Source: Stenotrophomonas sp. NA06056 (lineage in GTDB: Bacteria > Pseudomonadota > Gammaproteobacteria > Xanthomonadales > Xanthomonadaceae). From it: 64,000 nt of DNA. The position numbers and the translations under genes are program-made. The number at the start of each line of letters is the position of its first letter. Within the stretch, counting starts at the first letter, position 1. Shown piece by piece: positions 26,771 through 36,363 of the stretch. The stretch is from the NCBI RefSeq assembly GCF_013364355.1, contig NZ_CP054931.1, forward strand, positions 2,170,001-2,234,000. The letters are read 5' to 3'. The notes under the pieces are model-generated. The model saw only the letters and a list, made by a program, of their open reading frames with translations. It was not told where the DNA came from and did no database searches.

Positions 26771-27901
26771 ATGTCCGAGAACGAATCGGCCGGCGAAAAG
26801 ACCGAACAACCGACAGAAAAACGCCTGCGCGACGCCCGCGAACAGGGCAACCTGCCGCGCTCGCGTGAACTGGGCACGGCCGCCGTGTTCGGCGCCGGGG
26901 TGATCGCGGTGATGGCCATGAGTGGCTCGATGGCCAGCGGGGCCAGCGCCTGGATGCGCCACGCACTCAGCCCCGAACAGAGCCTGCGCCAGCACCCGAA
27001 GGCCCTGTTCGGTCACTTCGGCGACCTGCTGCTGCAGCTGATGTGGGTGATCGCCCCGTTGGTGCTGGTCTGCCTGCTGGCCAGTTTCCTGGCGCCGGTA
27101 GTGATGGGCGGCCTGCGCTGGTCGGCCAAGGCGATGATGCCCGACATCAACCGCATGAACCCGATGAGCGGACTCAAGCGCCTGTACGGCCCGGAAGCCG
27201 TCGCCGAGTTCATCAAGTCGCTGCTGCGCGTGGCCTTCGTCGGCGTCGCCGCCGGCATGGTCGTCTGGACCAGCTTCAACACCCTGCGCGGGCTGATCCA
27301 CCAGCCGCTGGAAACCGCCATCGGCGATGGCCTGGGTTTCACCCTGCGGCTGCTGCTGGCCACCGCCGGCGCGATGCTGGTGCTGGCCGCCATCGACGCC
27401 CCGTACCAGCGCTGGAACTGGATGCGCAAGCTGAAGATGACCCGTGAAGAGCTGCGCCGGGAGATGAAGGAGAGTGAAGGCAGCCCGGAAGTGAAGGGCC
27501 GCATCCGCCAGCTGCAGCAGCAGATGGCCAACCGCCGGATGATGGAAGCGGTACCCACCGCCGATGTGGTGGTGGTCAACCCGACCCACTATGCGGTGGC
27601 GCTGAAGTACGAAGGTGGGGCCATGAATGCGCCCACCGTGGTCGCCCTGGGCGTGGATGAAACCGCCCTGCGCATCCGTGAAGTGGCCGACGGCAACAAG
27701 GTCGCCATCGTCTCTGCCCCGCCTTTGGCACGCGCCTTGTATCGGGAAGGCCAACTCGGCAAGGAAATCCCCGTGAGACTGTATTCAGCCGTCGCCCAGG
27801 TCCTCTCTTACGTCTACCAGCTGCGCAGCTGGCGGACCGGCCCGATGCCGTCCACGCCACACATCCAGGTCGATGAATTCGGCAACGGGGGCCGCCCATG
27901 A
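26771..27901 (+). CDS. flhB: FlhB, export gate and substrate-specificity switch
   Basis: 376 residues from ATG 26771 (MSENESAGEKTEQPTEKRLRD), the family start; the frame is open far upstream but contains the two SMAG repeats and the sigma-54 promoter. Four membrane segments lie within about 30-215. The cytoplasmic domain has the self-cleavage site NPTH (N270-P271), followed by YAVALKYEGG. It works with FliK to switch from hook to filament export. ATGA overlaps flhA. Confidence 0.95.
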   Translation: MSENESAGEKTEQPTEKRLRDAREQGNLPRSRELGTAAVFGAGVIAVMAMSGSMASGASAWMRHALSPEQSLRQHPKALFGHFGDLLLQLMWVIAPLVLVCLLASFLAPVVMGGLRWSAKAMMPDINRMNPMSGLKRLYGPEAVAEFIKSLLRVAFVGVAAGMVVWTSFNTLRGLIHQPLETAIGDGLGFTLRLLLATAGAMLVLAAIDAPYQRWNWMRKLKMTREELRREMKESEGSPEVKGRIRQLQQQMANRRMMEAVPTADVVVVNPTHYAVALKYEGGAMNAPTVVALGVDETALRIREVADGNKVAIVSAPPLARALYREGQLGKEIPVRLYSAVAQVLSYVYQLRSWRTGPMPSTPHIQVDEFGNGGRP

Positions 27902-30000
27902 GCGCCCAGGCATCCAGCTTCAATACCCGCCGCGCGCTTGAAATGATCCGCCAGGGTCTTGGCGCGCCGCTGATCGTGCTGGCCCTGCTGGCCATGGTCG
28001 TGGTGCCGCTGGCCGCGCCGGTGCTCGATGCGCTTTTCACCTTCAACATCGCCATCTCGCTGATGGTGCTGCTGGCGGTGGTCTACGTGAAGCGCCCGCT
28101 GGACTTCACCATCTTCCCGATCGTGCTGCTGATCACCACCATGCTGCGGCTGGCGCTGAACGTGGCCTCCACCCGCGTCATCCTGCTGAACGGCCAGAAC
28201 GGCCACGACGCGGCCGGCAAGGTGATCGCCGCGTTCGGTGAATTCGTGATCGGCGGCAACTATGCCGTCGGCATCGTGGTGTTCGCGATCCTGACCATCA
28301 TCAACTTCGTGGTCATCACCAAGGGCGCCGGCCGCGTCTCGGAAGTGACCGCGCGCTTCATCCTGGACGCCATGCCCGGCAAGCAGATGGCGATCGACGC
28401 CGATCTCAACGCCGGTTTGCTGACGCGCGAGGAAGCCAAGCTGCGCCGCGAAGAGGTCCGCGAGGAAGCCGACTTCTACGGCGCGATGGACGGCGCCAGC
28501 AAGTTCATCCGTGGCGATGCGATCGCCGGCATCCTGATCCTGTTCATCAACATGCTCGGCGGCCTGGCCGTCGGCGTGCTGCAGCATGGCATGCCGTTCG
28601 GCGATGCAGCGGCCACCTACACCCTGCTGTCGATCGGTGACGGCCTGGTGGCGCAGCTGCCGGCGCTGCTGGTGTCCAGCGCGGTGGCGATGCTGGTTAC
28701 CCGTGCTTCGCGTTCGCAGGACATGGCGCAGGCGATGACCGGCCAGGTGTTCGGCCAGTACCGTGCACTGGCGATCACCGCCGGCATCCTCGGCGTGGTC
28801 GGCCTGGTGCCGGGCATGCCCAACGTCGCTTTCCTGACGCTGGCGGCGATCCTCGGCTTCATCGCCTGGAAGGTCTACCGCAAGGGCCTGGTGCCAGCGC
28901 AGGCCGACACGGCGGCGGGCGAAACCAACGCACTGAACGCGCTGGGCCGCCCCGCTGCTCCCGCACCCACTGCTGAATTGAGCTGGGACGAGCTGCGCCC
29001 GGTCGATCCGCTGGGCCTGGAAGTGGGCTATCGATTGATTTCGCTGGTCGACAGCAACCAGGGCGGCGAGCTGATGCCGCGCATCAAGGGCGTGCGCCGC
29101 AAGCTGACCCAGGACGTCGGCTTCCTGATTCCGTCGGTCCACATCCGCGACAACCTCGAACTGCCGGCCAACGGCTACCGGGTACTGGTGCATGGCGTGC
29201 CGGTGGCCACCGCCGAGATCCATCCCGACCGCGAACTGGCGCTGGACCCTGGAAGTGCGCTCGGTCCGCTGGAAGGCATTGCCGGCAAGGACCCCGCCTT
29301 CGGCCTGGATGCAACCTGGATCCAGCCGCACCAGCGCGCCCAGGCCGAAACCCTGGGCTACACCGTGGTCGACCCGGCGACGGTGGTGGCCACCCACCTT
29401 TCGCACCTGATCCGCGAGCACGCACCGGAACTGCTCGGCCACGAGGAAGTGCAGCACCTGCTGGCCAACCTGGCCAAGAGTGCGCCCAAGCTCGTCGAAG
29501 ATCTGACGCCGAAGGCGCTGCCGCTGTCGGCGGTGGTGCGCGTGCTGCAGAACCTGCTGGTCGAGCGCATTCCGATCCGCCAGCTGCGCAAGATCGCCGA
29601 AGCACTGGTCGAGCACGCCCCGCACAGCCAGGACCCGGCCACGCTGACCGCTGCAGTGCGCACCGCGCTGGGCCGTTTCATCGTGCAGGAGATCGCCGGA
29701 ATGTCGGCGGAGCTGCCGGTGTTCACCCTCAACCCGCAATTGGAACGTGTCTTGCAGGAGTCCACGCAGGGCAACGGCGCCGCGCTGGAACCCGGACTCG
29801 CTGAGCGACTGCACCAGAGCCTGGCCGAATGTGTCAGCAAGCAGGAAGCCCGCAACGAGCCCGCGGTCGTGCTGGTACCAGGCCCGGTGCGCGCCGCGCT
29901 GGCCCGCCTGGTCCGCCACAGCGTTCCGTCGCTGTCGGTCCTGGCGTACAGCGAGGTGCCGGAGGACAAGCGCCTGAAGCTGGTTGGAACGATCAGCTGA
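27898..30000 (+). CDS. flhA: FlhA, export gate protein
   Basis: 700 residues, with eight membrane segments in about the first 330 and the family signature (LRLALNVASTRVIL and the region KGAGRVSEVTARFILDAMPGKQMAIDAD). The cytoplasmic domain (about 360-700) docks chaperone-substrate complexes; NGYRVLVHGVPVATAEI marks it. Length is standard. Confidence 0.97.
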   Translation: MSAQASSFNTRRALEMIRQGLGAPLIVLALLAMVVVPLAAPVLDALFTFNIAISLMVLLAVVYVKRPLDFTIFPIVLLITTMLRLALNVASTRVILLNGQNGHDAAGKVIAAFGEFVIGGNYAVGIVVFAILTIINFVVITKGAGRVSEVTARFILDAMPGKQMAIDADLNAGLLTREEAKLRREEVREEADFYGAMDGASKFIRGDAIAGILILFINMLGGLAVGVLQHGMPFGDAAATYTLLSIGDGLVAQLPALLVSSAVAMLVTRASRSQDMAQAMTGQVFGQYRALAITAGILGVVGLVPGMPNVAFLTLAAILGFIAWKVYRKGLVPAQADTAAGETNALNALGRPAAPAPTAELSWDELRPVDPLGLEVGYRLISLVDSNQGGELMPRIKGVRRKLTQDVGFLIPSVHIRDNLELPANGYRVLVHGVPVATAEIHPDRELALDPGSALGPLEGIAGKDPAFGLDATWIQPHQRAQAETLGYTVVDPATVVATHLSHLIREHAPELLGHEEVQHLLANLAKSAPKLVEDLTPKALPLSAVVRVLQNLLVERIPIRQLRKIAEALVEHAPHSQDPATLTAAVRTALGRFIVQEIAGMSAELPVFTLNPQLERVLQESTQGNGAALEPGLAERLHQSLAECVSKQEARNEPAVVLVPGPVRAALARLVRHSVPSLSVLAYSEVPEDKRLKLVGTIS

Positions 30001-30079
30001 CGCCGCCCTGCAAAGCGCCAGAAAACAGACACCACTTTCAAACACCCGCAACAGACAGATTCCAAGGGGAACCCGAACC

Positions 30080-31765
30080 GTGCAGACCACCGACCACCCG
30101 CGTTCTCCGACCGCCACTCCGCCGACTTCGTCCCGTGACCACAGCATGAAAATCAAACGATTCGTCGCCGCCGACATGCGCTCGGCCATGAACCTGGTGC
30201 GCAAGGAACATGGTCCTGACGCCGTGATCCTGTCCAACCGCCGGATCGAGGAAGGCATCGAGATCGTGGCTGCCGCCAACTACGATGAGAGCGCCGTGCA
30301 GCGCGCCCTGGAAGCCTCGCGTCGCGACGTGGCACCGCCGCCCGCGCCGAAGCCGCGCACCGCCGCCGATGCGGTGATCGCCGCCGTCACCCGCCGTCGC
30401 AGCAGCACCCCGGCACCGGAGCCGGTGGCAGCCACCACGTCGGCCGTCGCCGCCCTCGCCCGCGCCGCTGTCGGCGCGACCGGCCGCACCCTGGACAGCG
30501 CCGACGAGATCGTGCCGACCCGCGGCAGCACTGGCTTCGCTGCTACGCTGGCGCGTGCCGCCGTCAATGAATCGACGCTGCCGGAACAGATCTTCGCCCC
30601 GTTCGCCGACGCCATCGTGGCGCCCTCGCCGGCTGCGGCCGCGCCGGTGAACCGCGCCCGCTTCCAGATCGATCCGCCGCTGGAAGACAGCGCGCAAATG
30701 TCGGCAGTGTCGCCGCCGCCGTTGCCGGTCGCCCTCCAGGCCGCCGTCACGCCCGAAGACGAAGCCCCCCATGCGCCGGTTGCCGTGCAGCCGACAGAGC
30801 TTGTGCCCGCACCGCTGCCGACCCTGGCGCCGGCACCGGCGCTGACCCTGGTCGCCGACGACGCCGAAATCCGCCACCTGCGCCAGGAAGTGGCCGGTAT
30901 GCGCCAGGTGATCGAGCGCGAGATGAACCGCTTCACCGACGAGCGCCTGCGCGGCTGCCCGGTGCGCGCCACTGCGCTGGACCTGATGGACGAGTACGGC
31001 TTCGACGCTGGCATCGCCCGCGACGTGGCCATGCAGATTCCGTTGGAGACCGAAGCCCATCGTGGCCGCGGCCTGATGCTGGGGTTGATCTCGCGCAAGC
31101 TGCCGATCGCCCCGGTCGATCCGATGGAAGAAGGCGGTGTGATCGCCCTGGTCGGCCCGACCGGCGCCGGCAAGACCACCACCATCGCCAAGCTGGCCTC
31201 GCGCTTCGCTGAAGCCCATGCGGCCCGCGATGTCGCCCTGGTCACCACCGATACGATGCGCATCGGCGCCCGTGAACAGCTGTACGGCTACGGCCGCCAG
31301 CTCGGCATCGCGGTGCACGAGGCCAACAGCGGCACCGACCTGGACCAGCTGCTGGAGCGATTGAAGGACTACAAGCTGGTGCTGATCGACACCGCCGGCC
31401 TGGGCCCGCGCGACCGTGCGCTGGCCGCCCAGCTGCAGTGGCTGCGCGCCGCCCGCCAGGTGCGCACCCTGCTGGTGCTGCCGGCCAACACCAGCTTCGG
31501 TGACATGGACGAGGTGGTCCGCCGCTTCGGCGCAGCCAACCTGCAGGGCCTGGTACTGAGCAAGCTGGACGAGACCGGCCGCTTCGGCAACGCCCTGTCG
31601 GTGGCGGTGGACCACAAGCTGCCGATCACCTGGGTGACCGATGGCCAGGACGTCCCGGACGACCTGCACCGGGCCAGTGCAGCCAATCTTGTACTTCGCC
31701 TTGAAGATTTGCGCCGCGCGGCCGATATGCCCTGCAACCCGGAGTTGAACCATGCCGTCGCGTGA
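30080..31765 (+). CDS. flhF: FlhF, SRP-type GTPase for polar flagellum placement
   Basis: 561 residues from GTG 30080, chosen because AAGGGGA ends 9 bases before it; the core starts at ATG 30146 (MKIKRFVAADMRSAMNLVRKE), which lacks a ribosome site but would give the family-typical N-terminus. A long Ala/Pro-rich basic-domain linker (about 90-260) precedes the NG domain: P-loop GPTGAGKTTT (about 359), then TTDTMRIGAREQL, DTAGLGPRD and LSKLDETGRFGNALS. It sets pole and number of flagella together with FlhG, encoded next with a 14-base overlap. Confidence 0.93.
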   Translation: MQTTDHPRSPTATPPTSSRDHSMKIKRFVAADMRSAMNLVRKEHGPDAVILSNRRIEEGIEIVAAANYDESAVQRALEASRRDVAPPPAPKPRTAADAVIAAVTRRRSSTPAPEPVAATTSAVAALARAAVGATGRTLDSADEIVPTRGSTGFAATLARAAVNESTLPEQIFAPFADAIVAPSPAAAAPVNRARFQIDPPLEDSAQMSAVSPPPLPVALQAAVTPEDEAPHAPVAVQPTELVPAPLPTLAPAPALTLVADDAEIRHLRQEVAGMRQVIEREMNRFTDERLRGCPVRATALDLMDEYGFDAGIARDVAMQIPLETEAHRGRGLMLGLISRKLPIAPVDPMEEGGVIALVGPTGAGKTTTIAKLASRFAEAHAARDVALVTTDTMRIGAREQLYGYGRQLGIAVHEANSGTDLDQLLERLKDYKLVLIDTAGLGPRDRALAAQLQWLRAARQVRTLLVLPANTSFGDMDEVVRRFGAANLQGLVLSKLDETGRFGNALSVAVDHKLPITWVTDGQDVPDDLHRASAANLVLRLEDLRRAADMPCNPELNHAVA

Positions 31766-32639
31766 GTACGCCAAGCTGACCACCACCTTCCCGCTGACGG
31801 CGACCCGCAGCGAGCCGCTCGGCCCTGTGCGCACGATTGCCGTGACCGGCGGCAAGGGCGGCGTCGGCAAGACCAACGTGTCGGCCAACCTGGCCGTGGC
31901 GCTTGCCGGCATGGGCAAACGCACCCTGTTGCTGGATGCCGACCTCGGCCTGGCCAACATCGACGTGATCCTCGGCCTGAACCCCACCAATACCCTGGCC
32001 GACCTGGTCGCTGGCCGCTGCAGCCTGGATGACGTGATCATCGAAGGCCCGAACGGCGTACTGGTGGTCCCGGCCGCGTCCGGTCGCCGGCACATGGCCG
32101 AGCTGGCCCCGGCCGAGCACGTGGGCCTGGTCAACGTGTTCTCCGAACTGGAACGCGAGCTGGACATCATGGTGGTGGACACCGCCGCCGGCATCAACGA
32201 TGGCGTGCTGACCTTCTGCCAGGCCGCGCAGGACACCGTGGTCGTGGTCTGCGATGAACCGGCCTCGATCACCGACGCCTACGCCCTGATCAAGGTGCTG
32301 TCGCGCGAACGTGGCGTGGACCGCATCCAGGTGGTGGCCAACATGGTGCGCGACCCCAACGAAGGCCGCGTGCTGTACGAGAAGCTGACCCGCGTCTGCG
32401 AGAAATTCCTCGCCGATGTCTCGCTGAACTACCTCGGCTGCGTGCCGCAGGACGACTGGCTGCGCCTGTCGGTGCAGCGCCAGCAGCCCGTGGTGAAGGC
32501 CTATCCGTCCAGCCCGTCGGCACTGGCGATCACCGAGATCGCCCGCCGCACCGCCCGCTGGCAGGCACCCACCGAGCCGCGCGGTGGCGTCGAGTTCTTC
32601 CTCGAACGCATCATCAAGCAGCGTGGGGTGGCCGCATGA
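31752..32639 (+). CDS. flhG: FlhG (FleN/YlxH), MinD-like ATPase that limits flagellar number
   Basis: 295 residues. The deviant Walker A motif is TGGKGGVGKTNVSANLAVAL (about 33-52), the DADLGLANIDVILGL segment is typical, and VVDTAAGIND is the Walker B region. In polar flagellates it restrains FleQ and counters FlhF. ATGA overlaps fliA, so placement control and sigma-28 are expressed together. Confidence 0.94.
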   Translation: MPSREYAKLTTTFPLTATRSEPLGPVRTIAVTGGKGGVGKTNVSANLAVALAGMGKRTLLLDADLGLANIDVILGLNPTNTLADLVAGRCSLDDVIIEGPNGVLVVPAASGRRHMAELAPAEHVGLVNVFSELERELDIMVVDTAAGINDGVLTFCQAAQDTVVVVCDEPASITDAYALIKVLSRERGVDRIQVVANMVRDPNEGRVLYEKLTRVCEKFLADVSLNYLGCVPQDDWLRLSVQRQQPVVKAYPSSPSALAITEIARRTARWQAPTEPRGGVEFFLERIIKQRGVAA

Positions 32640-33379
32640 AAGGCGCCGCCCAGTACAGAGAGGTCCAGCGCACGGCGGCCAATGAGGTCATCGCCCAGCA
32701 CTCGGACCTGGTGCGGCGCATCGCCCACCATCTGGCCGCACGTCTGCCGGCCAGCGTTGAAGTGGACGACCTGATCCAGGCCGGCATGATGGGCCTGATC
32801 GAAGCGTCGCGCAGCTACGACGCCGATCAGGGCGCTTCGTTCGAGACCTACGCCTCGATCCGCATCCGCGGCTCGATGATCGATGAGATCCGTCGTGGCG
32901 ACTGGGTACCGCGTTCGGTGCACCGCCGTGCCCGCGACGCTGCTGCCACCATCCGCCGCCTGGAGCAGAGCACCGGTCGCGCCGCCAGCGCCACCGAAGT
33001 GGCTGCCGCGATGGAGATGCCGCTGCCCGAGTACCTGCGCCTGATGGAAGATGCCTCGCGCGGCCAGGTGCTGAGCCTGGAATCACGCATTGAAGACCAG
33101 GGCGAGCTCGACACCGTCGCCCAGGGCGGCCCGACCCCGCAGCAGGTGCTGGAACGCGGCGAGTTCGGTCGTGAGCTGGGCAACGCCATCGGCCACCTGC
33201 CCGAGCGCGAACAGCTGGTGCTGTCGCTCTACTACGAGCAGGAACTGAATTTGAAAGAGATCGGCGCAGTGCTCGGCGTGAGCGAGTCGCGGGTCTGCCA
33301 GATCCACGGCCAGGCGGTCCTGCGCCTGCGTGGCCGACTGAAGATTTTCGAGGCGGCCGACGCCGGCCTCGAGAGCTGA
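32636..33379 (+). CDS. fliA: FliA, flagellar sigma-28 factor
   Basis: 247 residues. Region 2 has [18 protein letters not shown] (about 45-62) and [23 protein letters not shown]; region 3 has [10 protein letters not shown]; region 4 has the [25 protein letters not shown] (about 205-226). Its targets are the sigma-28 motifs listed elsewhere in this window. The anti-sigma gene flgM is not in the window. Confidence 0.97.
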   Translation: MKGAAQYREVQRTAANEVIAQHSDLVRRIAHHLAARLPASVEVDDLIQAGMMGLIEASRSYDADQGASFETYASIRIRGSMIDEIRRGDWVPRSVHRRARDAAATIRRLEQSTGRAASATEVAAAMEMPLPEYLRLMEDASRGQVLSLESRIEDQGELDTVAQGGPTPQQVLERGEFGRELGNAIGHLPEREQLVLSLYYEQELNLKEIGAVLGVSESRVCQIHGQAVLRLRGRLKIFEAADAGLES

Positions 33380-33398
33380 TCAACAAAGGAACTCTGCT

Positions 33399-33791
33399 TT
33401 GAACAAGAACATGCGCATCCTGATCGTCGACGACTTCTCGACCATGCGTCGTATCGTCAAGAACCTGCTGGGCGATCTGGGCTTCACCAATACCGCCGAA
33501 GCCGAGGACGGGCATGCCGCGCTGTCGTTGCTGCAGAGCCAGCCGTTCGATTTCGTGGTCACCGACTGGAACATGCCGGTGATGACCGGCATCGAACTGC
33601 TCAAGGCGATCCGTGCCGATGCCAAGCTGAAGACCCTGCCGGTGCTGATGGTGACGGCCGAAGCCAAGCGCGAGCAGATCATCGAAGCGGCGCAGAACGG
33701 CGTTAACGGTTACATCATCAAGCCGTTCACCGCACAGACGCTGGAAGAGAAGCTCGGCAAGATCTTCGAACGCCTGGCGGCCAGCGCTTGA
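33399..33791 (+). CDS. cheY: CheY, chemotaxis response regulator
   Basis: 130 residues. TTG 33399 is preferred as start because AAAGGA lies 8 bases upstream and the family N-terminus ([18 protein letters not shown]) begins there. The acceptor is D56 in [12 protein letters not shown]; the Thr in LMVTAEA and Lys in YIIKPFT complete the active site. Phosphorylated CheY binds FliM to change rotation. It touches cheZ (TGATG). Confidence 0.95.
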   Translation: MNKNMRILIVDDFSTMRRIVKNLLGDLGFTNTAEAEDGHAALSLLQSQPFDFVVTDWNMPVMTGIELLKAIRADAKLKTLPVLMVTAEAKREQIIEAAQNGVNGYIIKPFTAQTLEEKLGKIFERLAASA

Positions 33792-34396
33792 TGGACACCA
33801 CGGTCGACAAGAGCGCCCTTGCCCTGCGCCTGCAGGAAGCCCTGGACGCACTGGAATCCGGTGACGAGGCTGCCTGGCGCCAGCGCATCGACGGCCTGGT
33901 CGCGCTGCGTACCCAGCCGATGATGAGCGGCCTTTCGCGGCTGGCCCGCGAACTGGGCCAGGCGCTGGGCGAACTGCCGACCGTGCCCGATGAAGCCGGC
34001 GAGCTGGACGATGCCTGCGCGCGCCTGGACCACGTGGTGGCGATGACCGAACAGGCCACCCACCGCACCCTGGACCTGGCAGAAGAGTGCCGCAGCCTGA
34101 CCGAACAGCTGCGCGCCGATGGCCTGCAGCCGGGCCAGGACGTGCAGCTCGACCGCATCCGCCACAACCTCACCGAGATCGCCCTGACCCAGAGTTACCA
34201 GGACCTGACCGGACAGATCATCCGCCGCGTGGTCGGCATCGTGCGCCGCGTGCATGAGGGTTTCGGCGCGCTCGGCCTGCCGCCGGAACAGCATCGCACC
34301 GACCCGGAACTGGCCGGGCCGGCACTGAAGGGGCTGGACCGCCATGCGGTCTCGCAGAACGACGCCGACGACCTGTTGTCGGATCTGGGGCTGTAA
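33791..34396 (+). CDS. cheZ: CheZ, CheY-P phosphatase
   Basis: 201 residues, mainly helical. The catalytic Gln is in QDLTGQIIRRVV (Q142, with D138), and the C-terminal helix NDADDLLSDLGL is the CheY-binding peptide. ATG 33791 overlaps the cheY stop by one base. CheZ resets the signal quickly. Confidence 0.95.
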   Translation: MDTTVDKSALALRLQEALDALESGDEAAWRQRIDGLVALRTQPMMSGLSRLARELGQALGELPTVPDEAGELDDACARLDHVVAMTEQATHRTLDLAEECRSLTEQLRADGLQPGQDVQLDRIRHNLTEIALTQSYQDLTGQIIRRVVGIVRRVHEGFGALGLPPEQHRTDPELAGPALKGLDRHAVSQNDADDLLSDLGL

Positions 34397-34398
34397 CC

Positions 34399-36237
34399 AT
34401 GGGCGCGGTAGCCGACGACATCACTGCCGATTTCATCATCGAGGCCCAGGAAATCCTGGATCGCCTCGGCGAACAGCTGGTGTCGCTGGAACAGGCACCG
34501 CAGGACAATGACCAGCTCAACGCGGTGTTCCGTGGCTACCACACGCTGAAAGGCGGCGCTGGATTCCTCGGCATCACCGCGATGGTCGAACTGTGCCACG
34601 CCGCCGAAGAGGCGCTGGGCGCCGCGCGCGCCGGCCAGGCCGTATTGCAGGCCCATCACTTCGATGCCGCCCAGCAATCGCTGGACTACCTGCAGTCGAT
34701 GCTTGACGCGGTGTCTTCAGGCACCGAGCCGGGCTTTGCCCCACCCGAACTGGTCGCCCAGTTCGATGTGCATGGCGGTGGCGCAGCAGCGCCATCGGCC
34801 GCGGCGCCGAGTACCGGCGGGAGTGACCTGATCACCGACGACGAATTCGAGGCCCTGCTCGACCAGCTGCACGGCGGCAAGGCGCCGGCACCCGTGGCGG
34901 CGGCGAAGAAGGCCGACGACATGATCAGCGAGGACGAGTTCGAGGCATTGCTCGATCAGCTGCATGGCGGCGCCGCCCCGGGCAGCAACCCCACCGCAGC
35001 GATTGTCGCCGTACCGGCACCACGACCGACGCCCGCGCCGGCCGCACCAGTCGCCAAGCCGGCGCCCAACAAGCCCGTCGCCGAAGCCGAACACACCGTG
35101 CGCGTGGATACCAAGCGCCTGGATGCCATCGTCAACCTGATCGGCGAACTGGTGCTGTCACGAAACCGGCTGAAGACGCTGCGCACCCGCCTGCGCGATG
35201 AAGAGCTGGACCGCGCGGTGTCGACGCTGGATATCGCCACCGCACGCTTGCAGTCGGCAGTGATGCGCACCCGCATGCAGCCGGTCGGCAAGGTGTTCTC
35301 GCGCTTCCCGAAGGTGGCGCGCGACGTTGCGCGTTCGCTGAAGAAGGAAGTGGATCTGGAGCTGATCGGCGCCGAGACCGAGCTTGACCGCAACCTGGTC
35401 GAAGCACTGGCCGATCCGCTGGTGCACCTGGTCCGCAACGCCATCGACCATGGCGTGGAAATGCCTGACCTGCGCGAAGCGCAGGGCAAGCCGCGGATGG
35501 GCCACGTGCGCCTGTCGGCACAGCAGGAAGGCGACTACGTCAGCATCGAAGTGCAGGACGACGGTGCAGGCATCGATCCGGAGAAGCTGCGTGCCAAGGC
35601 GCGCGAGAAGGGCCTGATCGATCCGGAAGCCGCTGCCCGCCTGAGCAGTGAGGAATGCCTGCACCTGGTGTTCCTGCCGGGGTTCTCGACCAAACAGCAG
35701 GTGACCGATATCTCCGGCCGCGGCGTCGGCATGGACGTGGTGCAGTCACGCATCCGCGAGCTGAGCGGGCAGATCCAGATCCAGTCGGAACTGGGCCGCG
35801 GCAGCCGCTTCATGATCCGCGTACCGCTGACCCTGGCGATCCTGCCGACCCTGCTGGTGCAGGCCGGCGAAGACGTCTACGCGCTGCCGCTGGCCCGTGT
35901 GATGGAAGTGCTGCATGCACCGCGCACCTCGCTGGGCTGGTTCGACGGCCGCGCCGTGCTTGACCGCCGCTCGCACACGCTGGCGCTGGTCGATCTGCGG
36001 CAATGGCTGGATGTGACGCCGGCCGCCTCGCCCCTGCTGACCATCGTCGTGCTGCAGGCCGGTGAGGCACGCTTCGGGCTGGTGGTGGACCAGGTGCGCG
36101 GGCGCGAGGAAGTGGTCATCAAACCGCTGCCGAAAGCCCTGCGCGGCCTGCGCGGTTATGCCGGTGCAACCTTGATCGGCGATGGTCGCATGGCGTTGAT
36201 CCTGGACGTGGACGGGCTGCGCAGCCCACACGACTGA
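34399..36237 (+). CDS. cheA: CheA, chemotaxis histidine kinase 1
   Basis: 612 residues. The Hpt domain (about 8-110) has the phospho-acceptor H48 in YHTLKGGAGF. There is no P2 domain of the E. coli type; instead the linker (about 135-230) carries two near-identical peptides, DDEFEALLDQLHGG at about 147 and EDEFEALLDQLHGG at about 177, which resemble FliM's CheY-binding peptide. Then come dimerisation (about 235-300), the ATPase (about 300-470; HLVRNAIDHG, DDGAGID, GRGVGMDVV) and the CheW-like domain (about 475-612). It directly follows cheZ, so cheYZA is one unit. Confidence 0.95.
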   Translation: MGAVADDITADFIIEAQEILDRLGEQLVSLEQAPQDNDQLNAVFRGYHTLKGGAGFLGITAMVELCHAAEEALGAARAGQAVLQAHHFDAAQQSLDYLQSMLDAVSSGTEPGFAPPELVAQFDVHGGGAAAPSAAAPSTGGSDLITDDEFEALLDQLHGGKAPAPVAAAKKADDMISEDEFEALLDQLHGGAAPGSNPTAAIVAVPAPRPTPAPAAPVAKPAPNKPVAEAEHTVRVDTKRLDAIVNLIGELVLSRNRLKTLRTRLRDEELDRAVSTLDIATARLQSAVMRTRMQPVGKVFSRFPKVARDVARSLKKEVDLELIGAETELDRNLVEALADPLVHLVRNAIDHGVEMPDLREAQGKPRMGHVRLSAQQEGDYVSIEVQDDGAGIDPEKLRAKAREKGLIDPEAAARLSSEECLHLVFLPGFSTKQQVTDISGRGVGMDVVQSRIRELSGQIQIQSELGRGSRFMIRVPLTLAILPTLLVQAGEDVYALPLARVMEVLHAPRTSLGWFDGRAVLDRRSHTLALVDLRQWLDVTPAASPLLTIVVLQAGEARFGLVVDQVRGREEVVIKPLPKALRGLRGYAGATLIGDGRMALILDVDGLRSPHD

Positions 36238-36264
36238 CCCGATTGCTGAACCCGACATGCAACA

Positions 36265-36284
36265 GCGCCGGGCCATGCCCGGCA
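36265..36284 (+). repeat. Single SMAG-like palindrome after cheA
   Basis: GCGCCGGGCCATGCCCGGC, the same stem as at 19986-20045 but without the GTAG head. It lies 28 bases after the cheA stop and may end that transcript. Confidence 0.6.
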
Positions 36285-36295
36285 ACAGAAAAAAC

Positions 36296-36311
36296 TGTGA
36301 ACTCCGTTACA
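36296..36311 (+). promoter_or_regulatory. CRP/Clp-like site before motC
   Basis: TGTGA, 6 bases, TTACA: 9 of 10 positions of the TGTGA-N6-TCACA consensus of CRP-family regulators (Clp in Xanthomonadaceae). It ends 18 bases before the -35 of the motC sigma-28 promoter. The same CTGTGAACTCC sequence occurs twice before the chemoreceptor at 43165. Confidence 0.55.
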
Positions 36312-36329
36312 CCAGAATCTCCCGGTGTC

Positions 36330-36356
36330 TCAAGTCCCATTCATACAAGCCGATAC
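36330..36356 (+). promoter_or_regulatory. Sigma-28 promoter of motC
   Basis: TCAA (36330-36333), 15 bases, GCCGATAC (36349-36356). The motC ATG is at 36364, only 7 bases after the -10 element, so the transcript would have almost no leader. Confidence 0.85.
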
Positions 36357-36363
36357 CGGACCC

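Noticed and set aside
36325..36363. GTG start extending motC upstream
   Set aside because: The extension runs through the sigma-28 promoter and is absent from the family N-terminus.
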